Shown here piece by piece: positions 23,801 to 33,870 of a stretch of 64,000 nucleotides of DNA. The notes beneath the pieces are model-generated. The model had not been told where the DNA came from. It was given only the letters and a program-made list of their open reading frames with translations, and did no database searches. How positions within the stretch are numbered: position 1 is the stretch's first letter; each line of letters begins with the position of its first letter. Source of the stretch: Rhinopithecus roxellana (Eukaryota > Chordata > Mammalia > Primates > Cercopithecidae). The translations under genes and the position numbers were made by a program. Where the stretch lies: positions 88,006,174-88,070,173 of the forward strand of contig NC_044550.1 in the NCBI RefSeq assembly GCF_007565055.1, read 5' to 3'.

Positions 23801-24673
23801 AAATGTGTCCCAGAGATTCTGGTATGTTGTATCTTTGTTCTCATTGGTTTCAAAGAACATCTTTATTTCCGCTTTCATTTCGTTATGTACCCAGTAGTCA
23901 TTCAGGAGCAGGTTGTTCAGTTTCCATGTAGTTGAGCGGTTTTGATTGAGTTTCTTAGTCCTGAGTTCTAGTTTGATTGCACTGTGGTCTGAGAGACAGT
24001 TTGTTATAATTTCTGTTCTTTTACATTTGCTGAGGAGTACTTTACTTCCAATTATGTGGTCAATTTTGGAATAAGTGCGATGTGGTGCTGAGAAGAATGT
24101 ATATTCTGTTGATTTGGGGTGGAGAGTTCTATAGATGTCTATTAGGTCCGCTTGGTGCAGAGATGAGTTCAATTCCTGGATATCCTTGTTAACTTTCTGT
24201 CTCGTTGATCTGTCTAATGTTGACAGCGGAGTGTTGAAGTCTCCCATTATTATTGTATGGGGGTCTAAGTCTCTTTGTAAGTCTCTAAGGACTTGCTTTA
24301 TGAATCTGGGTGCTCCTGTATTGGGTGCATATATATTTAGGAGAGTTAGCTCTTCCTGTTGAATTGATCCCTTTACCATTATGTAATGGCCTTCTTTGTC
24401 TCTTTTGATCTTTGATGGTTTAAAGTCTGTTTTATCAGAGACTAGGATTGCAACCCCTGCTTTTTTTTGTTCTCCATTTGCTTGGTAGATCTTCCTCCAT
24501 CCCTTTATTTTGAGCCTATGTATGTCTCTGCATGTGAGATGGGTCTCCTGAATACAGCAGACTGATGGGTCTTGACTCTTTATCCAGTTTGCCAGTCTGT
24601 GTCTTTTAATTGGAGCATTTAGTCCATTAACATTTAAGGTTAATATTGTTATGTGTGAACTTGATCCTGCCAT
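20846..24673 (-). CDS. L1 ORF2p: endonuclease / reverse transcriptase, intact
   Basis: 1275 codons, the length of the active human protein. The APE-type endonuclease (about 1-239) keeps N14, E43 (CIQETHLTC), D145 and N147 (MGDFNTP), D205 (SKIDHIIGS) and H230 (CLSDHSAIK). The Z/linker region follows, then the RT domain (about 498-773) with FRPISLMNIDAK, D600 (MIVSIDAEKAFDK), GTRQGCPLSPLLFN and the catalytic FADD with D702 and D703. The C-terminal cysteine-rich segment (CWRGCGEIGTLLHCWWDC) is complete, and the protein ends SLIGGN. It nicks genomic DNA at T-rich sites and primes reverse transcription of L1 RNA (target-primed reverse transcription) in a ribonucleoprotein with ORF1p. Translation probably occurs by termination-reinitiation after ORF1. 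I see no missing key residue. Activity is inferred, not shown. Confidence 0.97.
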   Translation of the reverse strand: MAGSSSHITILTLNVNGLNAPIKRHRLANWIKSQDPSVCCIQETHLTCRDIHRLKIKGWRKIYQANGEQKKAGVAILVSDKTDFKPSKIKRDKEGHYIMVKGSIQQEELTLLNIYAPNTGAPRFIKQVLRDLQRDLDPHTIIMGDFNTPLSTLDRSTRQKVNKDIQELNSSLHQADLIDIYRTLHPKSTEYTFFSAPHRTYSKIDHIIGSKVLLSKCKRTEIITNCLSDHSAIKLELRTKKLNQNRSTTWKLNNLLLNDYWVHNEMKAEIKMFFETNENKDTTYQNLWDTFKAVCRGKFIALNAHKRKQERSKIDTLTSQLKELERQEQSHSKASRRQEITKIRAELKEIETQKTLQKINESRSWFFEKINKIDRPLARLIKKKRERNQIDAIKNDKGDITTDPTEIQTTIREYYKRLYANQLENLEEMDNFLDTYTLPRLNQEEVESLNRPIAGSEIEATINSLPTKKSPGPDGFTAEFYQRYKEELVPFLLKLFQSIEKEGILPNSFYEANIILIPKPGRDTTKKENFRPISLMNIDAKILNKILANRIQQHIKKLIHHDQVGFIPGMQGWFNIRKSINVIQHINRTKDKNHMIVSIDAEKAFDKIQQPFMLKTLNKFGIDGTYLKIIRAIYDKPTANIILNGQKLEKFPLKTGTRQGCPLSPLLFNIVLEVLARAIRQEKEIKGIQLGKEEVKLSLFADDMIVYLENPIVSAQNLLKLISNFSKVSGYKINVQKSQAFLYTSNRQAESQIRNELPFTIASKRIKYLGIQLTRDVKDLFKENYKPLLSEIKEDTNKWKNIPCSWIGRINIVKMAILPKVIYRFNAIPIKLPMTFFTELEKTALKFIWNQKRARIAKTILSQKDKAGGVTLPDFKLYYKATVTKTAWYWYQNRDIDQWNRTESSEIIPHIYSHLIFDKPERNKKWGKDSLFNKWCWENWLAISRKLKLDPFLTPYTKINSRWIRDLNVRPNTIKTLEENLGSTIQDIGMGKDFMSKTPKATAAKAKIDKWDLIKLKSFCTAKETTIRVNRQPTEWEKIFATYSSDKGLISRIYKELKQIYEKKTNNPIKKWGKDMNRHFSKEDIHTANRHMKKCSSSLAIREMQIKTTMRYHLTPVRMAIIKKSGNNRCWRGCGEIGTLLHCWWDCKLVQPLWKTVWQFLKDLELDVPYDPAIPLLGIYPKDYKLVYYKDTCTRMFIAALFTIAKTWNQPKCPSVTDWIKKMWHIYTMEYYAAIKKDEFASFVGTWMQLETIILSKLSQEEKTKHRMFSLIGGN

Positions 24674-24736
24674 TATGATATTAACTGGTTATTTTGCTCG
24701 TTAGTTGATGCAGTTTCTTCCTAGCCTCGATGGTCT
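24674..24736 (-). other. L1 inter-ORF spacer
   Basis: 63 bp separate the ORF1 stop from the ORF2 start, the same spacing as in human L1, which is consistent with the unconventional ORF2 translation used by the family. Confidence 0.9.
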
Positions 24737-25753
24737 TTACATTTTGCCAAGTTTTTGCGATGGCTGGTACCGGTTGTTCCTTTCCATGTTTAGGGCTTCC
24801 TTCAGGGTCTCTTGTAAGGCAGGCCTGGTGGTGACAAAATCTCTAAGCATTTGCTTATCTGTAAAGGATTTTATTTCTCCTTCACTTATGAAACTTAGTT
24901 TGGCTGGATATGAAATTCTGGGTTGAAAATTCTTTTCTTTAAGAACGTTGAATATTGGCCCCCACTCTCTTCTGGCTTGTAGAGTTTCTGCCGAGAGATC
25001 TGCTGTTAGTCTGATGGGCTTCCCTTTGTGGGTGACCCGACCTTTCTCTCTGGCTGCCCTTAAGATTTTTTCCTTCATTTCAACTTTGGTGAATCTGGCA
25101 ATTATGTGTCTTGGAGTTGCTCTTCTCGAGGAGTATCTTTGTGGCGTTCTCTGTATTTCCTGAATTTGAATGTTGGCCTGCCCTACTAGGTTGGGGAAGT
25201 TCTCCTGGATGATATCCTGAAGAGTGTTTTCCAACTTGGTTCCATTTTCCCCCTCACTTTCAGGCACCCCAATCAGACGTAGATTTGGTCTTTTTACGTA
25301 ATCCCATACTTCTTGCAGGCTTTGCTCATTTCTTTTTCTTCTTTTTTCTTTTGGTTTCTCTTCTCGCTTCATTTCATTCATTTGATCTTCAATCGCTGAT
25401 ACTCTTTCTTCCAGTTGATCGAGTCGGTTACTGAAGCTTGTGCATTTGTCACGTATTTCTCGTGTCATGGTTTTCATCTCTGTCATTTCGTTTATGATCT
25501 TCTCTGCATTAATGAGTCTAGCTGTCAATTCTTCCACTCTTTTTTCAAGATTTTTAGTTTCTTTGCGCTGGGTACGTAATTCCTCCTTTAGCTCTGATAA
25601 GTTTGATGGACTGAAGCCTTCTTCTCTCCTCTCGTCCAAGTCATTCTCTGACCAGCTTTGATCCGTTGCTGGTGATGGGCTGCGCTCCTTTGCAGGGGGA
25701 GATGCGCTCTTATTTTTTGAATTTCCAGCTTTTCTGCCCTGCTTCTTCCCCAT
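24737..25753 (-). CDS. L1 ORF1p: RNA-binding nucleic-acid chaperone, intact
   Basis: 338 residues, the same length as active human ORF1p. The N-terminal basic, Ser/Pro-rich segment (about 1-50, starting MGKKQGRKAGNSK and including SASPPAKERSPSPATDQSW) precedes a coiled coil (about 52-153) that would form the trimer, with heptads such as NRLDQLEERVSAIEDQMNEM. The RRM-like domain (about 157-252) starts near RPNLRLIGVPESEGENG, and the C-terminal domain (about 264-338) has TADLSAETLQARREWG and ISYPAKLSF. It ends RYQPSQKLGKM. It coats L1 RNA and is required with ORF2p for retrotransposition. The RNA-binding half looks nearly identical to human ORF1p, whereas the coiled coil has changed at many positions. 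Confidence 0.97.
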   Translation of the reverse strand: MGKKQGRKAGNSKNKSASPPAKERSPSPATDQSWSENDLDERREEGFSPSNLSELKEELRTQRKETKNLEKRVEELTARLINAEKIINEMTEMKTMTREIRDKCTSFSNRLDQLEERVSAIEDQMNEMKREEKPKEKRRKRNEQSLQEVWDYVKRPNLRLIGVPESEGENGTKLENTLQDIIQENFPNLVGQANIQIQEIQRTPQRYSSRRATPRHIIARFTKVEMKEKILRAAREKGRVTHKGKPIRLTADLSAETLQARREWGPIFNVLKEKNFQPRISYPAKLSFISEGEIKSFTDKQMLRDFVTTRPALQETLKEALNMERNNRYQPSQKLGKM

Positions 25754-26786
25754 CTTTGTGGTTTTATCTGTCTCTGGTCTTTGATGGTGGTGACGAACTG
25801 ATGTGGTTTTGGTATAGGTGTCCTTCCTGTTTGATAGTTTTCCTTCTGACAGTCAGAAGGACTCTCTGTTGGTCTGTTGGAGATTGCTTAAGGTCCACTC
25901 CAGACCCTGTTTGCCTGGGTATCAGCAGCAGAGGTTGCCGAAGATAGAATATTGCTGAACAGCGAGTGTACCTGTCTGATTCTTCCTTTGGAAGTGTCCT
26001 CTCAGGGGTGTACTCCACCCTGTGAGGTGTGGGGTGTCAGACTGCCCCTAGTGGGGGATTTCTCCCAGCTAGGCTACTCAGGGGTCAGGGACACACCTGA
26101 GCAGGCAGTCTGTCCGTTCTCAGATCTCAACCTCCGCGTTGGGAGATCCGCGGCTCTCCCCAAAGCTGTCAGACAGAGTCGTTCGCGTCTGCACCGGCTC
26201 CCGCTACTTCCCCTGTTGGTCTTCAGCTGTGCGCTGTCCCCAGAGGTGGAGACTACAGAGACAGGCAGGCTTCCTTGAGCTGCTGTGAGCTCCACCCAGT
26301 TCGAGCTTCCCAGCGGCTTTGTTTACCTACTTAAGCCTCAGCAATGGCGGGCGCCCCTCCCCCAGCCTCACTGCTGCCTTGCGGATAGATCGCGGCAGAC
26401 TGCTGTGTTAGCAGTGAGGGAGGCTTCGTGGGCGTGGGACCCTCCCGGCCAGGTGTGGGATATATTCTCCTGGAATGCCTGTATGCTTACAGCGCAGTAT
26501 TGGGGTGGGAGTTACCCGATTTTCCAGGTGTTGTGTGTCTCAGTTCCCCTGGCTAGGAAAACGGATCCCCTTCCCCCTTGCGCTTCCAGGTGAGGCGATG
26601 CCTCGCCCTGCTTCAGCTCTCGCTGGTCAGGCTGCAGCAGCTGACCAGCACCGATTGTCCGGCACTCCCTAGTGAGATGACCCCAGTACCTCAGTTGAAA
26701 ATGCAGAAATCACCGGTCTTCTGTGTCGCTCACGCTGGGAGTTGGAGACTGGAGTTGTTCCTATTCGGCCATCTTGCTCCGCCCCC
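25754..26786 (-). promoter_or_regulatory. L1 5' UTR with internal promoter and YY1 site
   Basis: About 1,033 bp of GC- and CpG-richer DNA in sense from 'ggggggcggagcaagatgg'. The YY1-binding core CAAGATGGCCG (26766-26776 on +) lies within about 20 bp of the 5' end, where it directs accurate L1 initiation by RNA polymerase II. The CpG density implies methylation control. Small + strand open frames here (for example 25952-26593) are chance frames. An antisense promoter is known from human L1 5' UTRs but I cannot show one here. Confidence 0.9.
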
Positions 26787-26800
26787 CTGGACCTGTTTTC
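26787..26800. repeat. Target-site duplication, copy 2, of the intact L1
   Basis: An exact copy of 20587-20600 immediately beyond the L1 5' end. Confidence 0.95.
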
Positions 26801-28140
26801 AAAGCTATGTTTTTACTTTAAATTAGAATCTGTCTTTGTTTTTATTTTTACATTTTTTTTTGCATATGTTATGTTCTCATTTAAGGAAATATCATTCACC
26901 ATTACCTTCAAGATTGAATCCTTTACTGGACTCTTTATCTCAGTTATTCATTGCTTTTATTGTTGTTTTTGCATAAGCCTCTCAAATAATTATTTTGAAT
27001 GCTCTTTATTCTTACCCTAAATTCCAAGTTTCCATCTTTATAATTCTCTTTTAGTCTACATTATTTCCTTTTCTGTTTCTTTAGAGTAGATCTGCTAATG
27101 ATAAATTTCTTAGTTTTTTTTTTTTTTTTTTTTTTTTCTTTCTTTTTTTGGCCAGAAAGTACTGACATTGTGCTTTCATTCTTGAAATATATTTTTGCTA
27201 GATACAGAATTCCAGGATAATTGTTCTTTAGTTTCAACATTTTAAAGTTATTTTCTACTACATTCTGGTCTCTAATATTTCTTATGCAAAGTCAATGAAA
27301 TTTCAAATTATTGTTCCTGTGAGTGCAATCAATCATTTCTGTGGTTGTTTCCACAATTTTATCCTTATATTTGGTTTTCAGTAAGTTAAATATGATGTGC
27401 GTGTGTGTGTGTTTTTTTTTTTAATATTACCCTACTTGAAGTTTTCTGAACTGATTTAATACAAATGTTTATGTCTTTCACCAATAACAGAACTTTTCAG
27501 CTATTATTTCTTAATTTTTTCTTCTCACTCTGTTTTCTTTTTCTGGAATTCTAATTACACATATGTTAATAATGCTCATGGTATTGTCCTACCAGTCTCT
27601 TAAGTTCTTATCATACTTCTTGAATATTTTTTTCTCTTGTTAAATTTCATTTCAATAGTAAATTGAAGTTTACCTATTGTCAACTCAATTTCACTGTCAT
27701 TTTTTCTCCTTTCTCATTTGCTGATAAATCTAGCCTGTATGCTTGTATGTATTCAGATATCGTAAGTTTAGTTGTATGTATTCAGATATCATAAATTTAG
27801 AATTTTCACTGTTCTTTTAAAAAGATTTTATTTATTTACTGAGGTTTCCTATTTTTAATATATTATTAGCATATTTTACTTCATGTCCCTGGGAATCATT
27901 AGTTATGCTGCTGCTTTAATATTCTTATCTGCTTATTCCAATATCTGGGTCAGTCTCCACTGATTACATTTTCTCTTGATATTGGATCATATTTTTCAGT
28001 TTCCATGTGAGATTGTGAATTTTTTTTCATGTATTCTATCTAGGACTTTATGAATTATATGTTTTAGAGACTCTGGATTCCTTTATGTTCTTCTGAAGAG
28101 CATTAATTTTTGGTGATAGCAAGTAGTTAACTTAGCCATT
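26801..28140 (-). mobile_element. Ancient L1/HAL1-like sequence, antisense
   Basis: From about 27150 the + strand reads like the reverse complement of an old L1 or HAL1 5'/ORF1 region: 'gatacagaattccagg', 'ttctggtctctaatattt', later 'atctgggtcagtctccact' and 'gagattgtgaattttttt'. A T-run (about 27115-27137) precedes it, and a (GT)n-T run is at about 27400-27420. Divergence is very high, so the family assignment is tentative. It contains the donor-like block 27239-27304 and a 29-bp tandem duplication. Confidence 0.55.
27743..27800. repeat. 29-bp tandem duplication
   Basis: 27743-27771 and 27772-27800 are adjacent copies beginning 'ttgtatgtattcagatatc', differing at 2 positions. Confidence 0.93.
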
Positions 28141-28620
28141 CTCAAACCCCCCACTATGAAATTTCAGTTCAATTATTTTATTCCTAGGTGAACTTCTAAT
28201 AAATTTACTGTGCATGCAGAGTTCAGGTATCAATCATAGATTTGGGTGGCATGTATCCACAAAAACGAGGAGCCTTTCTTTAGCTCTGTCCTTCCTGGAT
28301 ATTCCTCCTCACCTTTTAGCTGTGGTGGTTGCTTTTTATGCTCTATGCTATTTCTCCTTACGTAGATTTTAGTCATGCCACATGATACTGACTGCTGCAT
28401 AGTCTTAAGCTATAAAAACTTTCCTATAAAATTTATGCAGTATCTGCATGATTTGGGTTGCTCTTTGATATTCAGGAAATCGTTATTTTTATATTTTCTC
28501 CAGAGTTTAGAGTTGTTATCTGTGGGAGGGATGATCCACTTGAAGCTACTCAGACATAAACATATGCAGAAACTCCATTTCTAAATTCAGTCTTCAAGTT
28601 TATATAAGTGTACAAGTCAG
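28141..28620. other. Single-copy DNA, no gene seen
   Basis: No recognisable coding or repeat structure. Confidence 0.45.
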
Positions 28621-28639
28621 CTCTTCTACATATAATCAA

Positions 28640-28960
28640 CCACAGAAATATCAGTGGCATACAACAATAAACATTTATTCCTTATTCATCAGTCTTCATG
28701 TCAGCTGGGGCAGTTCTACTTTGAGATGCAAATCAAATTCAGGTCTTCTTTCTGTGTTTCATTCTGGGGCCAAACCTGGAGGAGTAGGAGCTATGTGAGG
28801 CATGTTCTTCTCCAAATGCAGAACATTCAAAGGAACAAGCAGAAAAAAAAAAAAAATGATATTTTTAGGCTTAGTCTTAAATCTGGCACATGGCCCTATC
28901 ATTTCCTCCCACATTCCATTAGTCAAAGCAAATTACATGACCAAATCCAACATCAATGAG
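28640..28960. repeat. Degraded interspersed repeat, family not assigned
   Basis: The order 'agtggcatacaacaataaac', 'tttattccttattca', 'tcagctggggcagttct', 'attccattagtcaaagca' and 'acatgaccaaatccaac' resembles a common mammalian repeat that I cannot name with confidence, possibly LTR-derived. Frames here are chance. Confidence 0.45.
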
Positions 28961-29194
28961 CAAGATGTACACTCTTTCTACGGCAGAGGTAAAAATGTAT
29001 ATTTACCAAAAAATAACTTAATCTACCAAATTCAAGGCATTTGACTAAGTTATGGGATAAAAGAATCCTACTCTTGAGATCCATAAAAATCTAGTGAGAA
29101 AGGCATAGAAATTTTTTATGTAATGTGGTAATTTTATGATAAATACCAATCTTGGCTTATTTCTATTTTTATAAATATTTATCTCTCTATTTAT

Positions 29195-31050
29195 GTCTGA
29201 TAAAAAAGAAAATCAATGATATTACAAGCAGGAAAACTATGGGCCAATATCCTGCTTGAGTATACATACAAAGAATTTTTAAGTTATTAGCAAATAGAAT
29301 TTAATTATATATAAAAGTCATAATATTCAATGATGATGCCAGGTTTATCTCAGGTAGGCCAGGTTGGTTTAACACATCTATAAAAATCAAGCAATGTAAT
29401 TCACTCAGATTACCAAATAAAGCAGGAGGAAAAGCATACAGTAATCTAAATAAATATTAAAAGAATTGCAAAAGTCATTATTCACAATAAAATATCAGAA
29501 TAAATTATATTGAGAATAATTTTCCTCAACATCATTAAGGAAATCAACAGAAAATTTGCAGCTAACATCATACTTAATAATGGAAAAGGTAATGCTTTCT
29601 ACATAGAATTGAAAACAAGGCTACTGTGTTCACACTTTCCTCCAGTGTTCAGCATTGTACTAGAAATCTCAGCCAATGCAATTAGACAAGCAAAAAGACT
29701 TAATTAAGAAAAAAAAAAAAAACTTTAAAATTGTAAGGAAGAGGTAAAATGTTTTATTAAAAAATTGCATTTTTTTTTAGAACACCCTCTGAAACCTATG
29801 AAAGAGGTAATAGAAATAATAAATGAATTTAGCAAGGCCATAGAGTACAAGATACAAAAATTTCCATATGATAGCAAAATAAAATTCTAAATATAGTAAA
29901 AATCTCAATTCAGTTTAAAATAGCATTCAAAAATATAAAATGTTTAGAGGTATTTTAACAAAATACATGCCAAACTATACAATTTTGCTAAAAGAAGTAG
30001 AAGAGCATGTAAGTAATTGGAGAGGTAAACCATGATCATGATTCAAAAAACTCAATATAGTTAAGATGTCAATTTACCACCAAATTAATCTGTAAGTTTA
30101 GCACAAATCTAATGAATATTCCAGCAAGTATTTTTGTAAAATTTGGCAATCTGATTATAAAAGTTGCAGAAATACAAATGACCTAAAATAGCCAAAACAA
30201 TCTTTGAAAGGAAAAACAATGAGGGAAAAATCACCTTACCTTATTTTAAAACTGACTATAAAGCTATAGCAGTCATAGTAGGATAAACTTAGCAAAGGGA
30301 TAGACACAGATTAATAGAACAAAACTGAAAGTCCAGAAATAAATACGCACACATATGGTCAATTGGATGTTGACAAAAGCGTCAAGGTAAAGTAAAACCT
30401 TAATGACATGCAACTGCATGCATATTCAAATGGTTACAATTTAAAATCATAAGCATGAATATTGCCAATTATATGGAACCACTACATTGCTGGTCAGGAA
30501 GTGAAACTGTACAATCACTTTGCAAAATAGTTCGGCAATTCCTCACAAAGGTAAACATGTATTTACATATGACCCAACAATTTCATTCCTATTTACATAC
30601 AAATAAAAACCTTCTGTCCACACAAAAACTTTCATAAGAATGTCTTTAGCGATTTTATTTATAATAGTCTCAAACTGAAAGCAACTCAAATGTTGATCAA
30701 AAGGTAATGAACGAGCATAATACAATATGCAATGCCGTGAAATACTACTCAGCTACCAAAAGAAACAAACCAATGATACATATATTTTGTCATACGAGAC
30801 AATTCAGAAACTTTATACAGGGTAAAAGGAGCTAGACACAATGAGTATATAATTTATGATTCCACTGACATAAAATTCTAAACTTTTCAAACTAATCTAT
30901 GGTGATACTGTTAAGCAGTGGCAATGGAAATGTTCTTTCTGTTGACTGAGATGGTAGATTTACAAGTGTATACATCTGCCATAACTCATTGGATTGCATC
31001 TATAAACGGATACTGACTATAGTAAAGCTGAACAACAACAAAAATGATGA
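29195..31050 (+). mobile_element. L1ME-type element, ORF2 remnant and 3' end
   Basis: It is recognised by 'actatgggccaatatcctgc', 'aggttggtttaacacatc', 'acatcatacttaataatgg', an RT-region block at 29510-29707 (including SANAIRQAKR), then 'tggtgatactgttaagcagt' and 'tgttctttctgttgactgag' in the 3' UTR. All frames are broken, so it is an ancient and immobile copy. Confidence 0.8.
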
Positions 31051-31229
31051 AAAGCATGCACCTTCATTTGTCACTACTTGGTTCATACCTCAAATTGTTA
31101 CTTGGCAATAACTAATAAACTCGTGTGTTTTCAGTTGGTAATGAATTCTTTTTACTTGAGAGCATATCGAGTGCTTTCCCAAGTATTCTTTCAGGTATAC
31201 AGTAATCTTTATAACACTGAATTGTAGGC

Positions 31230-31375
31230 TAGGCAAATTATTTTATTATCACTTTAAAAGTAAAGACTCTGAAACATAGTGAGATTAAGTAATTTGTGCA
31301 AGTTCACCCAGCTACTAAGTAGTAGATTTGGAAATCTAATCCTCTCCTTTTGTCTGTTCATTACTCTAAGTAATT
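31230..31375 (-). mobile_element. MIR fragment, antisense
   Basis: The reverse-strand MIR core is visible: 'ctctgaaacatagtgagatt', 'aagtaatttgtgcaagttca' and 'cccagctactaagtagtag'. Confidence 0.78.
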
Positions 31376-31382
31376 CACCTGC

Positions 31383-31387
<5 letters not shown>

Positions 31388-31417
<30 letters not shown>

Positions 31418-31668
31418 GAGACAGAGTTTTGCTCTTATTCCCCAGGATGGAGTGCAATGGCTTGATCTCGGCTCACTGCAACCTCCGCCTCCCAGGTTCA
31501 AGCAATTCTCCTGCCTCAGCCTCCTGAATAGCTGGGATCACAGGTGCCTGCCACCACGCCTGGCTAATTTTTGTATTTTTAACCATGTCAGCCAGGCTGG
31601 TCTCAAACTCCTTACCTCGTGATCCGCCCACCTCAGCCTCCCAAAGTGCTGGGATTATAGGCTTGAGA
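31388..31668 (-). mobile_element. Alu, antisense, with small deletions
   Basis: A T-tract of about 26, then 'ggagacagagttttgctctt' through 'ctgggattataggcttgag'. The extreme 5' end of the Alu (right side on +) is missing, and the segment normally between 'tatttttag' and 'tggtttcacc' is lost ('tatttttaaccatgtcag'). Confidence 0.93.
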
Positions 31669-32631
31669 ATTGTATGTATGTGTAATTTAAATAATTTTCC
31701 AATTTGAAAATTGACGTTATTTTCTTTGTTGTACTTTTCAAGACAGAGCCTTGCATAGTTGACTCATCACTACTTAACTTTGTTCTCATTTAACTGCAGC
31801 TATTGTAAACAACTAGCTCCATTTGCAAACCACACATGGAGAGAACACTACCTCCTATGTACTGTGTTTATCTTGGGTGGTTAACGATCTTGAATCCAAC
31901 ATCCACCAAGGTTATAGTTCAGGGAACACTTCCAAAGCACCCATTAAAGAGGGATTGTTTTTTCTGCCTCTAAGAAGCAAGTTCTATGTGAACCACTGCT
32001 TTCTGACTCATCCACCAAGTCCAGCACATTGCATTATGCCCTAAAGGCAATAGAGGAGTAAGCCAACTTATCAAATTCCTGCCATAAATTTGGTTTGAGC
32101 CAGGGGATTATTTCTCCTGGGAAGGATGTTTCACACCCCTCAAGCCATCCCTCGGACATGTTAAATATGTTTCTCCTTGCATGAGCACTTTCTATTTAAG
32201 ACCAAGCAAAAAAATATATTTTCTGAACCAGATATTTTCCTTAACGTAGTGCATTTGCTGTTAATAAGAAGCAGAGCAGATTTAGTCGTGTGGGTATGCC
32301 TGTGTGTGTAAGAGAGATGGGATGGGAGGGAAAGAGAGAGAAACAAAGATGGAGATGGGGGAGGTGGAGAGGGAGATGAAGAGAAAGAAGAGAGGCTATT
32401 AAAAATGCATGTCTATTATTTATACATTCTGTGAAGTAATTTCTTTTCTGTACCAATTAAGAATGCTTTCAGGATATTCTTTATGAGGCATTTTTGGGAA
32501 AATTTAAAAAGTAATTTACTTTAAAAAATAATACATATTCTGGCTATTAAATATATAATTTTATGGAAAATTACATTTTCAAAAGAGATAATTATTTATG
32601 GAATACATAGCTGTAAGATAATTTTCACAAA
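31669..32631. other. Single-copy DNA with a GA-rich tract
   Basis: Nothing recognisable as a gene. Purine-rich low-complexity GA/GGA sequence lies at about 32308-32397. Confidence 0.55.
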
Positions 32632-33125
32632 TGTAGTAAGCAGAAAATGTCTCCCTCCCCAAGATACCTTTGTCCTAACACCCAGAACCTATGAATATGT
32701 TCCTGTACATGAAAAAAAAAAGAGAGAGAGACTTTGCAGATCTGATAAAATCAAGTGTTTTGAGATGGGGTGATTATCTGGAATTATCCCAGTGACTCCA
32801 TTGTATTCACAGGAGTCCTTAGAAATAAAAAGGAAACAGGATGGTCAGAGTCAAAAGGAGATTTGAATATGTTGCTGCTGACTTTTAAATGGGGAAGAGA
32901 TCATGAGCCAAGGGTCCAGGCAGGCAGCCTCTAAGCTGGAAAAGGCAAGGGAAGAGGTTCTCCCTGGTAGTCTCCAGAAGAAAAGAAATACAGCTCTGCC
33001 AATGCCTTGATTTTAGCTCTGTGGGAGCCATTTCAGATGTCTGCATTTCAAATTGTAAAATCTGAGTTGTTTTAAGCCAGTAAATTTGCGGTAATTTACT
33101 AGAGCAGCAATAGGAAACTGACACA
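32632..33125 (+). mobile_element. MLT1/MaLR-like LTR, nearly complete
   Basis: It starts 'tgtagtaagcagaaaatg', continues 'gaacctatgaatatgttcct', 'gactttgcagatctgat', 'gggtgattatctggaatta', 'aagctggaaaaggcaagg', 'aatgccttgattttagctc' and 'gttttaagccagtaaattt', and ends 'gcaataggaaactgacaca'. TG and CA ends and the internal order are those of a MaLR-type LTR. The subfamily is not assigned and no internal region is present, so it is a solo LTR. Confidence 0.68.
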
Positions 33126-33666
33126 TATAAGAATAGATGCATAAAGTACTTGGATCTCTTTATTTCACTTTCATTCTAAGTAAATGACTGTTTTGCAGTC
33201 TTCATGGCTTGGAATTTTAATTGGGGGAATATGGAAATGGCTGCACCAATTTTTAAGGCAAAATTGAATTGTTTCCAGGAAATCACCAATCTTCACTATC
33301 AAAGGGGTATTAGGGAATATTTATCACCCTTCTGAAATTTGACACTATTTTCTAGGAGTGTACTTAGGTAGCATTTGAGCTCCCAGAGTCCATTTAGGTT
33401 TCTAGCATAGAGTAAGTGCTTTAGTCTATACTTGTTAAATTAATGGCTGGAGAAAATGGCTGCCTACGAATAATTTGTAGAAAAGGGATTAGATAATGAA
33501 TAAAAACACCTCCTCCACTAGCTGATTCTTGTCTGAGTGGCACCTTTTATTCCTGTGGATTAAGACAGAGTGCATTTTTAAAGAAATGAAAGTGTAAAAT
33601 GGAGTGATTCGCATATTAAGTCCATATGTTTTAGAGGCAAATAGCATAATAATGAAGGGGCATAAA
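33126..33666. other. Single-copy DNA, no gene seen
   Basis: No recognised repeat or coding signal. Confidence 0.5.
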
Positions 33667-33870
33667 GTCACAGTGTATAGTGATCAAAGTGCAGACTCTG
33701 ACATCAAACCACATTGATTCTAAGGCCAGATCTTTAATTTATAAGCTGTGTGGCTTCAGGAAGTTACTTAACATTTGTGTCTCATTTCCATCTTACATTA
33801 AATGAAGAAATAAGCGTACTTAACACAGAAGCTTATGGTGAAAAATAAGTGATTTGCCACAAGCAATCTG
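33667..33870 (+). mobile_element. MIR fragment
   Basis: A sense MIR: 'agtgcagactctgacatc', 'tataagctgtgtggcttcag', 'gaagttacttaacatttgtg', 'aatgaagaaataagc'. Confidence 0.83.

Larger units (their letters stand above)
20601..26786 (-). mobile_element. Full-length intact LINE-1 (young L1PA / Old World monkey lineage)
   Basis: A complete element of about 6.19 kb. In sense order it has a 5' UTR (26786-25754, about 1,033 bp), ORF1 (25753-24737), a 63-bp inter-ORF spacer, ORF2 (24673-20846), a 3' UTR (20845-20623) and a pure A tail of 22 (T on +, 20601-20622). Perfect 14-bp target-site duplications flank it. Both ORFs are open at the lengths of active human L1 (338 and 1275 codons). The pure tail, perfect duplications and open frames all indicate a recent insertion, potentially competent for retrotransposition. 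It is the only element in the window with such integrity. The subfamily call is inferred. Confidence 0.97.

Noticed and set aside
22329..23897. + strand frames of 112-148 codons opposite ORF2
   Set aside because: They are the antisense shadow of the intact L1 ORF2.
25952..26826. + strand frames of 65-108 codons with CpG-rich context
   Set aside because: They lie antisense in the L1 5' UTR. Human L1 has an antisense promoter and a small ORF0, but I cannot establish an equivalent protein here.
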